From Crossaster papposus (taxonomy: Eukaryota; Echinodermata; Asteroidea; Velatida; Solasteridae): a stretch of DNA of 64,000 nucleotides. The notes under the pieces were generated by a model. The model was given only the letters and a program-made list of their open reading frames with translations. It was not told where the DNA came from and did no database searches. The stretch lies in contig JBAIAA010000120.1 in NCBI GenBank assembly GCA_037893245.1, positions 868,001 to 932,000 of the forward strand, in the 5' to 3' direction. The translations under genes were made by a program, and so were the position numbers. The stretch's first letter is position 1. Every line of letters starts with the position of its first letter. Positions 43,030 through 55,147 of this stretch are shown piece after piece.

Positions 43030-44114
43030 TCGAGAAAAACCAGCCAAAATAATTGTATTATAGTTTAGCCAGAGACGGTGCAATCATTCTAGTCTGATGC
43101 AACAAGCTGAAACGATTTAGCTCGGTTGTATAGCGCCATCATGCGACGAGTAGTTTATTTATGCGAGAGGGCGCCCTAGGTGACAATCATAATTATCACT
43201 CATTGATAATGTCTTTGGACGAGTTATACACCATCCCAACAAAGAAACAAACACCCCAACAAACAAACAAACACCCCAACTAATTTTACCCAGGAGGAAG
43301 AAGAACTAAGAATCTAGTTTTCATTATTTATTTTTTGTGCGATAATTCTTTTTTATTAGGTGCTTGAATCTTTTCAAAACTTTAATTACAAACAAGTCTA
43401 TTTTAGCATGTACACATTTTCACACAATGCCACGTACATTTTTAACCATCTAAACCGTACTATTCGTTTTGTCTACCTAAACTTTCCAGCCAATTTGATT
43501 AATAACTTATATGAATTTTTATAACAGCTCAACGAATTAAAATTACTCCGTCATTATTTTGTGATCTCAGTTCGATCTCTTCCCTATAAAGTTATAGTTG
43601 ATAACCGTGCATGCGCAATGTTCATGTGCAATTATTATTGCTGTCTATCTGGTGCAAACTGGGTTTTTTTATCTCTGTAAATCGTAGCCTTGTAAACAGT
43701 GAATATAGAATCATTATCTTAATTGTAAGTGTTTCAGAGTCTCTTGTTGAGTAAATTCAAGATAATTTGGGGCATTCGGGAAAAACAAAACCGGAAAATT
43801 CATGTTCCGACCTAGCTCAGTTGATTTCCAGAAGTTCGCGATAATGTACAATGCAAAAGCAACAGTATTTTAACTTGATGTGCCAAACGAGAAGTCTGAA
43901 CGAGTGTCAACATTACATGTACATTACATTACATGTGTCGTTCAAATAAAGTTAAATCTACATGACTTGTATAATGCAGTCAGCAACTGATTTCAATCCT
44001 CCTCGAAGCAAGTTGAGAATGTGTTGTAGAGCTGACAGACTTTCTTGTCATCAGCTTGTTCTGTGGATTGGATGAGTAAATTGTTTTGAATATGTCTTCT
44101 TTAACCGCGAAAGT

Positions 44115-44858
44115 TTACAGATCGAAGAAGTTGCAGTTCTTCACGTATTTCCGATCAGTGTCGTCAGCCTCGTTGCTAGTCGCGCTGTTTAGCTGACAGA
44201 CTTTCTTGTCGTCACCCTGCCAGAGATTGAAGGAGTGGCATCGAGGCTCTGCCCAGCACGCCCGGCCACACCCGATGACTCCCGAAGCGGTCAGGTTCTT
44301 GATCTCGTGGTTGAGCAGACACTGGGGCGTGAAGCGCCCGTCGGCATCGGCTTGTAGGCAGTACGAGCGGTGAGAGACGCGCATCTCGCAGGCGACGAAT
44401 TTGGCTTGAATACACGGTTTGTCTCCCCAGTTCCCGTCATGCTTCTCCGCCATTCTGATGCAATCTTGGCCTGGATCTGTTGGCGGTTTTCCGTTGTACC
44501 AGTTGGTGAATTTAGGCTCACCTTGGACTCCAAGGCACGTCAGTTGGCCCGTGTTTTCAAAATCAGTGCAGCCAATCCACAGTTCCAGTTTGTCTATGGA
44601 ATTGCCGACAATCAGCCTCATCCGGGCCCTCATTTCCCGCCAGATGAAGTCGTGTTCTTCCTGCGAGTCAGGAACGACCAGGCTGCTCCCGGGCCGGTCA
44701 CAGACCTCCTTAGCTTGCCACCAATCCATCCTGTCGGGCAGCAAGATGTAACAGGCGTCTTGCCAGCCCAACCAGCCGTGAGGACAGACGGCTAGCAGGG
44801 TTTGAAATACCCCGACGGTCATCAAGATAATAACGTTTGCAAGGCTGAAAACAGACAT
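44115..44858 (-). CDS. Secreted C-type lectin with C-terminal PAN/apple domain, 247 aa (KPP loop type)
   Basis: Intact. Leader ANVIILM; CPHGWLGWQ at 25-33; MRLIV at 80-84; loop 1 NSIDKLEL; A107T (QLTC). Loop 2 is the shared GKPPTDPGQDC, MAEKHDG, WGDKPCIQAKF. The N-terminal third resembles the gene at 58415-59158 (CPHGW, NSIDK), while loop 2 resembles 29317 and 36839. The gene therefore looks mosaic, with a switch around residues 97-116. Confidence 0.92.
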   Translation of the reverse strand: MSVFSLANVIILMTVGVFQTLLAVCPHGWLGWQDACYILLPDRMDWWQAKEVCDRPGSSLVVPDSQEEHDFIWREMRARMRLIVGNSIDKLELWIGCTDFENTGQLTCLGVQGEPKFTNWYNGKPPTDPGQDCIRMAEKHDGNWGDKPCIQAKFVACEMRVSHRSYCLQADADGRFTPQCLLNHEIKNLTASGVIGCGRACWAEPRCHSFNLWQGDDKKVCQLNSATSNEADDTDRKYVKNCNFFDL

Positions 44859-44969
44859 CTTTATTCGTTGGCGGTTAACGATTGTTTCTCCGGATTCTTC
44901 AAAAATAATTGTGACATCAGAAACCTATCCCACCCTCTAGATCTGTCTCTTCCTTCAGGTATCTCTCAG

Positions 44970-45006
44970 GTCTGACATGCGTCTGGAATCTCACTCAATT
45001 ATAAGC
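44970..45006 (-). promoter_or_regulatory. Core promoter, gene 44115-44858
   Basis: TATA in 44997-45006 and initiator at 44970-44976. Confidence 0.6.
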
Positions 45007-45965
45007 GATCCTTTGGTGCTCTAATCTTCTTCTGTTTGTTTCTGTTTGATTACTGGTTGCTTAGAGACGATTCTCACCAGTTGTTGTCGATTTCAGTTCC
45101 CGCGATGCGTATAAATAATAAACAGTGGGCCCGGAAATTACATTTGAACAAAAAATTCAGATGATGATGAGAGACCAAGGTCTCATTATAATAATATTAC
45201 TGGTGTAAACACTGTTCGGTAGTTAATTGAAGCATGACATTTGTCACAAAATTTGATTATGGCATTTGAGAGCGATATTTGTCTATAGGACCCATCGCAG
45301 ACTTGTGTCCGTAATAATAATTATGGGTGGATAGTAGAATAACAACAATAGTAGAATATAAAATAATAGAATAGTAGAATAATAGAATAATAGTAAAATA
45401 CCAATATCAAATTTGTGATGCGGAAGAAGGGTTTTCTAGGGCCAATTAATAACTATTTTGCATTTTCAAAATTCTTTTTATAACAGCTTAACAAAATTAC
45501 CACGTCATTATTTTGTGATCTCCGATTGGTCGCTTCCCCAATATTATAGTTTATAACCGCGCGTGCGCAATGCTTAACTGTACATAATTATGTTGCTCTC
45601 AATTATATATAGCACCGTTATTTTTCTCTCCCCTCGCTATCGTAGAGGTAAAGTCTAATAACTAAAATATACTGCAGGTAATTCTTGGCTGGCGATCTTA
45701 AAAAAAATAATACGTTTTGTTTTATTGGGGAAGGGAATAGCCCTCAACGATCGACCGGAGTGGAATATAAATATCATTGGTACTGCATATACTGCATTTT
45801 ACTCATATTTTGCAGTATTAGGTAACGTTAGATGTTGCAATTTCCAAACATTTCTTTGCCAAAATAAAAACAAAGTTCACAATTTACTTTCTTAAAGCTT
45901 GTCTTGAGTGTATACATGTAGTATTTTGCACCTCCCCCCAAATAGGAAAATTTAAAAATGAAAAA

Positions 45966-46070
45966 GGTGAGTGTCGAGTTGGCCCAGCGGCTTCGAACCC
46001 CAACTGTGAGTTGGGGTGGCGAGAGAATTTGCTTTAGTCTCATATTCGGACCACTGAGCTACGGCTCACC
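45966..46070 (-). ncRNA. tRNA-like Pol III cassette
   Basis: Complete copy. The flank just outside the 5' end is changed (CTCAAAAACAACC on plus). Confidence 0.55.
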
Positions 46071-47132
46071 TCAAAAACAACCAGCAAAAATAATTGAATT
46101 ATACTTTAGACAGAGATGGTGCAATCATTCTAGTCACGTCTGATGCAACAAGTTGAAAACGATTTAGCTCGGTTGTATAGCGCCATCATGCGACGAGTAG
46201 TTTATAATGCGAGAGGGCGCCCTAGGTTGCAATCATATTACTCATTGATAATGTCTTTGTATACGAGTTATACGCCATCCCAACCAACAAACACTTTAAC
46301 AAACAAACAAACACCCCTAATATTTTACCCAACAAACAAAAAAACTGAGGATCCAGTTTTCTTTTAATTTTTTTGTGCGATAATTCTTTTTTATTAGGTG
46401 CTTGAATCTTTCAAAATGTAATTACAAACAAGTCTATTTAGCATGTACACATTTTCACACAATGCCACGTACATTTTTAACCATCAAAACCGTACTATTT
46501 GGTTTTGTCTACCTAAACTTTCCAGCCAATTTAATTAATAACTAATTTGAATTTGTATAACAGCTCAACAAATTAAAATTACTCCGTCATTATTTTGTGA
46601 TGTTAGTCCGATCTCTTCCCTATAAAGTTATGGTTTATAACCGTGCATGCGCAATGTTCATGTGCAATTATTATTGCTATCATTCTGGTGCAAACTATTT
46701 TTTTTCTCTGTAAATCGTAGCCTTGTAAGCAGTGAATATAGAATCATTGTCTTAATTGTAAGTGTTTCAAAGTCTCTCGTTGAGTAAGATCAAGATAATT
46801 TGATGCATTCGGTAAAAACAAAACCGGAAAATTCATGTTCCGACCTATAGCTCAGTTAATTTCTTGAAGTTCGCGATAATGTACAATGCAAAAGCAACAG
46901 TGTTTTAACTTGATGTGCCAAACGAGAAGTCTGAACGAGTGTCAACATGTGTCGTTCAAATAAAGTTAGATGTACATGGCTAGTATAAGCAGTCAGCAAC
47001 TGATTTGAATCCTCCTTGAAGCAAGTTGAGAATGTGTTGTAGAGCTGACAGACTTTCTTGTCATCAGCTTGTTCTGGGGATTGGATGAGTTCTTTAAATT
47101 GCTTTGAATATGCCTTCTTGAACCGCGAAAGT

Positions 47133-47876
47133 TTACAGGTCGAAGAAGTTGCAGTTCTTCACGTATTTCCGATCAGTGTCGTCAGCCTCGTTGCTAGTCG
47201 CGCTGTTTAGCTGACAGACTTTCTTGTCGTCACCCTGCCAGAGATTGAAGGAGTGGCATCGAGGCTCTGCCCAGCACGCCCGGCCACACCCGATGACTCC
47301 CGAAGCTGTCAGGTTCTTGATCTCGTGGTTGAGCAGACACTGGGGCGTGAAGCGCCCGTCGGCATCGGCTTGTAGGCAGTACGAGCGGTGAGAGACGCGC
47401 ATCTCGCAGGCGGCGAATTTGGCATGATTACACGGGCTGTCTCCCCAGTTCCCGTCATACTTCTCCGTCATTCTGATGCAATCTTCACCTGGATGTGTAT
47501 GCGGGTTTCCGTTGTACCAGTTGGTGAATTTAGGCTCACCTTGGACTCCAAGGCACGCCAGTTGGCCCGTGTTTTCAAAACCAGTGCAGCCAATCCACAG
47601 TTCCAGTTTGCCTTTGGAATTGCCGACAATCAGCTCCATCCGGGCCCTCATTTCCCGCCAGATGAAGTCGTGTTCTTCCTGTGAGTCAGGAACGAACAGG
47701 CTGCTTCCGGGCCGGTCACAGACCTCCTTAGCTTGCCACCAACCCATCCTGTCGGGCAGCAAGATGTAACAGGCGTCTTGCCAGGCCAACCAGCCGGGTG
47801 GACAGACGGCTAACAGGGTTTGAAATACCCCGACGGTCATCAAGATAAGAACGTTTGCAAGGCTGAAAACAGACAT
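47133..47876 (-). CDS. Secreted C-type lectin with C-terminal PAN/apple domain, 247 aa
   Basis: Intact. MGWWQAK at 44-50; SLFVPDS at 59-65; loop 1 NSKGKLEL; D99G (CTGFENT). Loop 2 has GNPHTHPGEDC, MTEKYDG, WGDSPCNHAKFAACEM, the NHAKFAACEM group also seen at 27186 and 61410. All cysteines are kept. The core promoter reads AATTATAAAC on plus, leaving the TATA core unchanged. Confidence 0.92.
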   Translation of the reverse strand: MSVFSLANVLILMTVGVFQTLLAVCPPGWLAWQDACYILLPDRMGWWQAKEVCDRPGSSLFVPDSQEEHDFIWREMRARMELIVGNSKGKLELWIGCTGFENTGQLACLGVQGEPKFTNWYNGNPHTHPGEDCIRMTEKYDGNWGDSPCNHAKFAACEMRVSHRSYCLQADADGRFTPQCLLNHEIKNLTASGVIGCGRACWAEPRCHSFNLWQGDDKKVCQLNSATSNEADDTDRKYVKNCNFFDL

Positions 47877-48561
47877 CTTTATTAGTTGGCGGTTAACGAT
47901 TGTTTCTCCTGATCCTTCAAAAAAATATGTGACATCAGAAACCTATCTCAACCTCTAGATCTGTCTCTTCCTTCAGGTATCTCTCAGGTCTGACATGCGT
48001 CTGGAATCTCACTCAATTATAAACGATCCTTTGGTGCTCCGATCTTCTTCTGTTTGTTTCTTTTTGATTACAGGTTGCTTAGAGACGATTATTACTAGTT
48101 GTCTATTTCAGTTCCCGCGCGTGTGTATAATTGAGCAGTGGGTCCGGAAATTAAAAAAATTGAACAAAGAAAATCATGGTGAGACTAAGGCCGCCAGACT
48201 GAAGGCCTAATATAATAATATTGCTGGCGTAGACATTGTTTGATAGGTAATAAAAGCATGAAATCTGGCACAAAATCAGAGTATACCATTATTATGAGAA
48301 AGATGTTTGCCTATAGGGGCTAGGGCCCATTGCAGAATAGAATAAATAGGTAGAATAGTAGAGTAACAATAATAGTAGATTATCGGGGGGTGGGGGGGGG
48401 GGGGGTGAGGTTTTTTTTTTTGATTCGGTCTGCTGTCCTATAATAAAAAGAGAACACGTCGGACCACCTTGTTGTTTGAAACAACAAATACCAACAGGGT
48501 ACGCGTACGCCAACAATGGAACGATCCGGATTTGACCATAAGCCACGCCCACCTCAGCAAC
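47877..48561. repeat. Truncated type II spacer
   Basis: 5' flank of the gene at 47133, then a G-run (48385-48405) and the left part of the type II module up to CAGCAACG, where it is joined to the gene fragment 48562-48672. Segment A, the Pol III cassette and segment B are absent. Confidence 0.85.
47988..48024 (-). promoter_or_regulatory. Core promoter, gene 47133-47876
   Basis: TATA core in 48015-48024 and initiator at 47988-47994; the base flanking the TATA differs (AAAC for AAGC on plus). Confidence 0.6.
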
Positions 48562-48672
48562 GTAACAGGCGCCTTGCCAGGCCAACCAACCGGGAGGACA
48601 GACGGCTAGCAGGGTTTGAAATACCCCGACGGTCATCAAGATAAGAACGTTTGCAAGGCTGAAAACAGACAT
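48562..48672 (-). pseudogene. Lectin gene fragment: signal peptide and first CTLD residues only
   Basis: Codons 1-37 of a lectin gene, ending at ACY with D34G, then an abrupt switch into a type II spacer at CAGCAACG. The breakpoint lies in CAGCAA, a 6-bp match between the gene (CAGCAAGATG) and the type II module (AGCAACGGCAC). The rest of the gene, its 3' flank, segment B, the tRNA-like cassette and segment A are missing. The core promoter upstream (48784-48820) looks intact, so it may still be transcribed. An open frame of 126 codons continues into the spacer but has no conserved content. Confidence 0.9.
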
Positions 48673-48783
48673 CTGTATTCGTTGGCGGTTAACGAGTGTT
48701 TCTCTGGATCCTTTAAAAATAATTGTGACATCAGAAACCTATCTCAACCTCTAGATCTGTCTCTTCCTTCAGGTATCTCTCAG

Positions 48784-48820
48784 GTCTGACATTCGTCTGG
48801 AATCTCACTCAATTATAAGC
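48784..48820 (-). promoter_or_regulatory. Core promoter retained in front of the gene fragment 48562-48672
   Basis: TATA in 48811-48820 and initiator at 48784-48790. The promoter was kept when the gene body was lost. Confidence 0.55.
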
Positions 48821-49416
48821 GATCCTTTGGTGCTCCAATCTTCTTCTGTTTGTTTCTTTGTTATTACAGGTTGCTTAGAGACGATTATTACCAGTTGTCG
48901 ATTTCAGTTCCCGCGCGTGAGTATAATTAAGCAGTAGGTCCGGAAATTAAAAAATTTGAACAAAGAAAATCATGGTGAGACTAAGGCCGCCAGACTAAGG
49001 CCTTATATAATAATATTGCTGGCGTAGACATTGTTTGATAGGTAATAAAAGCATGAAATCTGGCACAAAATCAGAGTATACCATTATTATGAGAAAGATA
49101 TTTGCCCATAGGCTATGGGCCATTGAAGAATAGAATAAATAGGTAGAATAGTAGAGTAATAATAATAGTAGATTATCGAGGGGGGGGGGGGGGGGGTTCT
49201 CTGATTCGGTCTGCTGTCCTATAATGAAATTAGAACACATCGGACCACCTTGTTGTTTGAAACAACAAATACCAACAGGGTAGGCGTACGCCAACAATGG
49301 AACGATCCGGATTTGACCATAAGCCCCGCCCACCTTAGCAACGGCACGGCGACGCCATTACCTCGGTAAAATCTCGTATTTTGGAAAGAGTGTTTTCTGT
49401 GGCCAATTAATAACTA

Positions 49417-50580
49417 CTAGGCGGTCACCCGGGGTTTGTCGGTTCTCGGGTTTGTAGCTACTTCCCTGGATGGATGGGGATTGTGGATACATGTTGACTC
49501 TATCATGGAGGTGCCAAATACAACTCTCGTCTGATTGCTTCATCTGACAGACTAATAATTGATTTACAAAATATTTTGCTGACCTTGCATAAACTTAATT
49601 GGCTGCAATGATACAGATACACAGGCCTACATTTCTTATAATATTTCCCACCTTTTGAGCATTATTTTGTAACAGTTATAAGAATGTATTGAATTATTGA
49701 TACACCATTTTCCCTTGATTAAAGTTATTTAAATTCAACTTAGATATAAAAACCAATGCATTACCTTATATGAGCGAAATCAGCACTGCTTGTAGACTTC
49801 TTCCCGTGACAATGTTGGGGGTAATGAACTGTGTTTGGGGGTACAAATCTTTTTCTCACGGTCTCAACAGATGGATATAAGGACCCTGGACACACATATC
49901 AAAGATTTAAACATTCTGGCTATTTTATGTATTTTTTTAAGGACATCCATTGCAAGCATGTAAACATTGAAATCAGTATTGCGCAATACAGACATGAAAC
50001 AGCCATATGATACAACTAACAACGACCAACAGCTCTAACTACCCCCCAGGGGATATCTGGGTGGCGATTGATAACAGCTGTGTTTGTTCTCTACCAAGGC
50101 CGCTCAAAGAGATATCAGAGACTTTTTTTGACAGCGGCTAAACACAAAGGGATCAGATTTCGATTTGTCTGCACAACTCTATGGCTTTTGGCCCAAACCA
50201 TTATTTTGAAGGGATGTTTCACCCCCTGAATGACCTCCTGGGTTAAAAAAAATTTTTCCAGTCCATTAGCCCGATAGGACAAACTTTGAAAATTCGACCC
50301 TTAGACGACCTTTGACCCCGGAAGACCCGAAAAACGCTAACCCGTTTTATTTCGCATCGAGCATTGCGATCACCGAGTTTAAGCACGATCCGACCAACTT
50401 GAAAAAGGTGACCCCTAGATGACCTTTGACCTCGTACGCTCTAGCGAATGCAAACTGGTTCTTGCGGGGACCGAGCCGGACCCACCCACCGAGTTTGAAC
50501 GCCGCACGACCCCGGGAAGGGGACGAAAAAGCGCGCACAGACAGACACACAGACAGAGAGTAGCGTATTATTATATAGGA
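49417..50580 (-). mobile_element. Helitron-type non-autonomous element, 1164 bp
   Basis: Same TCCTATATAATAATACGC 5' end and GACCGCCTAG 3' end as 38817-39892, again between A (49416) and T (50581), splitting AACTATTTTGC in segment A without duplication. From about 49520 to 49895 it carries its own internal sequence, then rejoins the sister element at GATTTAAACATTCTGG. A different filler between common ends is typical of this class. Confidence 0.85.
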
Positions 50581-51091
50581 TTTTGCATTTTTTAAAATTC
50601 TTTTTGTATCAGCTTAACAAAATTACTACATCATTATTTTGTGATCTCCGATTGGTCGCTTCCCCAATAATAGTTTATAACCGCGCGTGCGCAATGCTCA
50701 ACTGTACATAATTATGTTGCTCTCAATTATATATAGCACCGTTATTTTTCTCTCCCCTCGCTATCGTAGAGGTAAAGTCTAATAACTAAAATCCACTGCA
50801 GGTAATTCTTGGCTGGCGATCTTAAAAAACATAATACGTTTTGTTTTATTGGGGATCGGGAAGGGAATAGCCCTCAACGATCGACCGGAGTGGATTATAA
50901 ATATTATTGGTGCTGCATATACTGCATTTTACTCATATTTTGCAGTATTAGGTAACGTTAGATGTTGCAATTTCAAAGAATTTCTTTGCCAAAATAAAAA
51001 CAAAATTTACCATTTATTTTCTTAAAGTTTGTCTTGGATGTATAGAATTGTGCACCTCCCCCCAAATAATAAAAAAATTAAAAAAGAAAAA

Positions 51092-51196
51092 GGTGAGTGT
51101 CGAGTTGGCCCAGCGGCTTCGAACCCCAACTGTGAGTTGGGGCGGCGAGAAAATTTGCTTTAGTCTCATATTCGGACCACTGAGCTACGGCTCACC
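51092..51196 (-). ncRNA. tRNA-like Pol III cassette
   Basis: Complete copy with one change in the central region (GCGAGAAAATTT on plus). Confidence 0.55.
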
Positions 51197-52252
51197 TCGA
51201 GAAGAACCAGCAAAAATAATTGAATTATACTTTAGCCAGAGATGGTGCAATCATTCTAGTCTGATGCAACAAGCTGAAAATGATTTAGCTCGGTTGTATA
51301 GCGCCATCATGCGACGAGTAGTTTATTTATGCGAGAGGGCGCCCTAGGTGACAATCATATCACTCATTGATAATGTCTTTGTATACGAGTTATAAACCAT
51401 CCCAACAAAGAAACAAACACCCCAACAAACAAACAAAAACCCCCACTAATTTTACCCAGGAGAAAGAAGAACTAAGAATCTAGTTTTCATGATTTATTTT
51501 TGTGCGATAATTCTTTTTTATTAGGTGCTTGAATCGTTCAATAATGTAATTACAAACAAGTCTATTTAGCATGTACACATTTTCACACAATGCCACGTAC
51601 ATTTTTAACCATCAAAACCGTACTATTTGGTTTTGTCTACCTAAACTTTCCAGCAAATTGCATTAATAACTAATTTGAATTTTTATAACAGCTCAACAAA
51701 TTAAAATTACTCCGTCATTATTTTGGGATCTCAGTCCGATCTCTTCCCTATAACGTTATTGTTTATAACCGTGCATGCGCAATGTTCATGTGCAATTATT
51801 ATTGCTGTCTATCTAGTGCAAACTATTTTTTATCTCTTTAAATCGTAGCCTTGTAAGCAGTAAATATAGAATCATTGTCTTAATTGTAAGTGTTTCAAAG
51901 TCTCTCGTTGAGTAAATAATTTGAGGCTTTCGGGGAAAAACAAAACCGGAAAATTCATGTTCCGATCTAGCTCAGTTGATTTCCAGAAGTTCGCGATAAT
52001 GTACAATGCAAAAGCAACAGTGTTTTAACTTGATGTGCCAAACGAGAAGTCTGAACGAGTGTCAACATGTGTCGTTCAAATAAAGTTAGATGTACATGGC
52101 TAGTATAAGCAGTCAGCAACTGATTTGAATCCTCCTTGAAGGAAGTTGAGAATGTGTTCTAGAGCTGACAGACTTTCTTGTCATCAGCTTGTTCTGGGGA
52201 TTGGATGAGTTCTTAAAATGGCTTTGAATATGCCTTCTTGAACCGCGAAAGT

Positions 52253-52995
52253 TTACAGGTCGAAGAAGTTGCAGTTCTTCACGTATTTCCGATCAGTGTC
52301 GTCAGCCTCGTTGCTAGTCGCGCTGTTTAGCTGACAGACTTTCTTGTCGTCACCCTGCCAGAGATTGAAGGAGTGGCATCGAGGCTCTGCCCAGCACGCC
52401 CGGCCACACCCGATGACTCCCGAAGCCGTCAGGTTCTTGATCTCGTGGTTGAGCAGACACTGGGGCGTGAAGCGCCCGTCGGCATCGGCTTGTAGGCAGT
52501 ACGAGCGATGAGAGACGCGCATCTCGCAGGCGGCAAATTTGACATGAATACACGAGATGTCTCCCCAGTTCCCGCCATACCTCTCCGCCATTCTTATGCA
52601 GTCTTCACCTGGATCTGTATGCGGTTTTCCGTTGTACCAGTTGGCGAATTGAGGCTCACCTTGGACTCCAAGGCACGCCAGTTGGCCCGTGTTTTCAAAA
52701 TCAGTGCAGCCAATCCACAGTTCTAGTTTGCTTGTGGATTTGCCGACAATCAGCTCCATCCGGGCCCTCATTTCCCGCCAGATGAAGTCGTGTTCTTCCT
52801 GTGAGTCAGGAACGACCAGGCTGCTCCCAGGCCGGTCACAAACCTCCTTAGCTTGCCACCAATCCATCCTGTCGGGCAGCAAGATGTAACAGGCGTCTTG
52901 CCAGGCCAACCAGCCGGGAGGACAGACGCTAGCAGGGTTTGAAACACCCCGACGGTCATCAAGATAAGAACGTTTGCAAGGCTGAAAACAAACAT
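52253..52995 (-). pseudogene. CTLD-PAN lectin gene with 1-bp deletion in signal peptide region
   Basis: The gene body is 743 bp. One G is missing near 52927-52928 (GACAGACGCTAG against GACAGACGGCTAG), shifting the frame right after the leader (residue 23), so the secreted protein cannot be made from the normal ATG at 52995. The remaining frame from Met at 52909 lacks a signal peptide. N86K and STSK in loop 1; FANWYNGKPH, MAERYGG and WGDISCIHVKF in loop 2. The core promoter has also decayed (TATAAT to TACAAT on minus), as has the 5' flank. Could be a sequencing error alone, but the promoter loss argues for a real pseudogene. Confidence 0.85.
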
Positions 52996-53084
52996 CTTTA
53001 TTCGTTGGCTAACGGTAGTTTCTCTTTCGTTGTAAATTAAGAAACCTCTCACACACTCTGTCTCTTCCTTCAGGTATCTCTCAG

Positions 53085-53121
53085 GTCTGACATGCGTCTG
53101 GAATCTCACTAAATTGTAAGC
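53085..53121 (-). promoter_or_regulatory. Decayed core promoter of pseudogene 52253-52995
   Basis: The initiator GTCAGAC is present at 53085-53091, but the plus strand at 53112-53121 reads AATTGTAAGC, so the TATAAT core has become TACAAT. It is the only copy in the window with a broken TATA. Confidence 0.55.
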
Positions 53122-53987
53122 GATCTTTTAGTGCTCCAATTTGTTATTTTTTTACGACATGTTGCTTAGAGACGAATATCACAAATTTGTTTTAGTTACC
53201 GATGCGTATAATTGGTGTGAGGTACCAAGGCCTCCTTATAATAATGTTGCTGGTGTAAACACTGTTCGGTGATTTATTTAATTAAAGCATGACATTTGGC
53301 ACAAGATCGGAATATGCCATGAGAATGATATTTGCCTATAGGACCCATCGCAGAATGGTGTCCGTAACAATATGGGTATATAGTAGAATATAGATAGAAT
53401 AGATAGAATAGCAGAATAATAGTAAAATACCAATATCAAATTGGTATTGCGAAAGAAGTGTTTTCTATGGCCAATTAATAACTATTTTGCATTTTTAAAA
53501 TTCTTTTTATAACAGCTCAACAAAATTACTACGTCATTATTTTGTGATCTCCGATTGGTCGCTTCCCCAATATTATAGTTTATAACCGCGCGTGCGCAAT
53601 GCTCAACTGTACATAATTATGTTGCTCTCAATTATATAGCACCGTTGTTTTTCTCTCCCCTCGCTATCGTATAGGTAAAGTCTAATAACTAAAATCCGCT
53701 GCAGGTAATTCTTGGCTGGCGATCTTAAGAAACATAATACGTTTTGTTTTATTGGGGAAGGGAATAGTCCTCAACGATCGACCGGAGTGGAATATAAATA
53801 TCATTGGTGCTGAATATACTGCATTTTACTCATATTTTGCAGTATTAGGTAGCGTTAGATGTTGAAATTTCAAAACATTTATTTGCCAAAATAAAAACAA
53901 AATTGACAATTTATTTTCTTAAAGTTTGTCTTGAGTGTATAGTATTTTGCACCTCTCCCCTAAATAAGAATTTTTTTAAAAGGAAAA

Positions 53988-54092
53988 GGTGAGTGTCGAG
54001 TTGGCCCAGCGGCTTCGAACCCCAACTGTGAGTTGGGGTGGCGAGAGAATTTGCTTTAGTCTCATATTCGGACCACTGAGCTACGGATCACC
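53988..54092 (-). ncRNA. tRNA-like Pol III cassette
   Basis: 5' end GGTGATC and T4 terminator, the same subtype as 4432-4536 and 60233-60337. Confidence 0.5.
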
Positions 54093-55147
54093 TCGGGAAC
54101 AACCAGCAAAAATAATTGAATTATAGTTTAGCCAGAGATGGTGAACTCGTTCTAGTCTGATGCAACAAGCTGAAAACGATTCAGCTCGGTTGTATAGCGC
54201 CATCATGCGACGAGTAGTTTATTTATGCGAGAGGGCGCCCTAGGTGACAATCATATCACTCATTGATAATGTCTTTGTATACGAGTTACACACCATCCCA
54301 ACAAAGAAACAAACACCCCAACAAACAAACAAACACCCCAACTAATTTTACCCAGGAGGAAGAAGAACTAAGAATCTAGTTTTCATGATTTATTTTTTGT
54401 GCGATAATTCTTTTTTATTAGGTGCTTGAATCGTTCAATAATGTAATTACTAACAAGTCTATTTTAGCATGTACACATTTTCACACAATGCCACGTACAT
54501 TTGTAACCATCAAAACCGTACTATTTGGTTTTGTCTACCTAAACTTTTCAGCCAATTTGATTAATAACTAATTCGAATTTGTATAACAGCTCAACAAATT
54601 AAAATTTCTCCGTCATTATTTTGTGATCATAGTCCGATCTCTTCCCTATAAAGTTATGGTTTATAACCGTGCATGCGCAATGTTCACGTGCAATTATTAT
54701 TGCTATCATTCTGGTGCAAACTATTTTTTATCTCTGTAAATCGTAGCCTTTTAAGCAGTGAATATAGAATCATTGTCTTAATTGTAAGTGTTTCAAAGTC
54801 TCTCGTTGAGTAAATAATTTGAGGCATTCGGGAAAAACAAAACCGGAAAATTCATGTTCCGACCTAGCTCAGTTGATTTCCAGAAGTTCGCGATAATGTA
54901 CAATGCAAAAGCAACAGTGTTTTAACTTGATGTGCCAAACGAGAAGTCTGAACGAGTGTCAACGTGTCGTTCAAATAAAGTTAGATGTACATGGCTAGTA
55001 TAAGCAGTCAGCAACTGATTTGAATCCTCCCTGAAGGAAGTTGAGAATGTGTTCTAGAGCTGACAGACTTTCTTGTCATCAGCTTGTTCTGGGGATTGGA
55101 TGAGTTCTTAAAATGGCTTTGAATATGCCTTCTTGAACCGCGAAAGT

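Larger units (their letters stand above)
41663..44114. repeat. Intergenic spacer, type II (poly-G)
   Basis: G-run 42167-42185, type II module to about 42380, segment A 42397-42572, Pol III cassette, segment B 43490-43656. The 42963-44046 part is the long match to 13492-14575. No gene seen. Confidence 0.83.
44859..47132. repeat. Intergenic spacer, type I
   Basis: Minisatellite about 45345-45395, segment A 45442-45617, Pol III cassette, the CACGTCTGATG subtype shared with 1420-1650, segment B 46526-46692. No gene seen. Confidence 0.82.
48673..52252. repeat. Intergenic spacer, type II, with Helitron-type element
   Basis: Second type II module directly after a truncated one: G-run 49180-49196, module to about 49395. 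Segment A is split by the Helitron (49403-49416 and 50581-50751). Pol III cassette, microsatellite about 51405-51440, segment B 51651-51820. No gene seen. Confidence 0.85.
52996..55147. repeat. Intergenic spacer, type I, shortened 5' flank
   Basis: The gene-proximal 200 bp have diverged and carry deletions, in line with loss of the TATA box. Segment A 53471-53644, Pol III cassette, microsatellite about 54298-54340, segment B 54552-54720. No gene seen. Confidence 0.82.
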
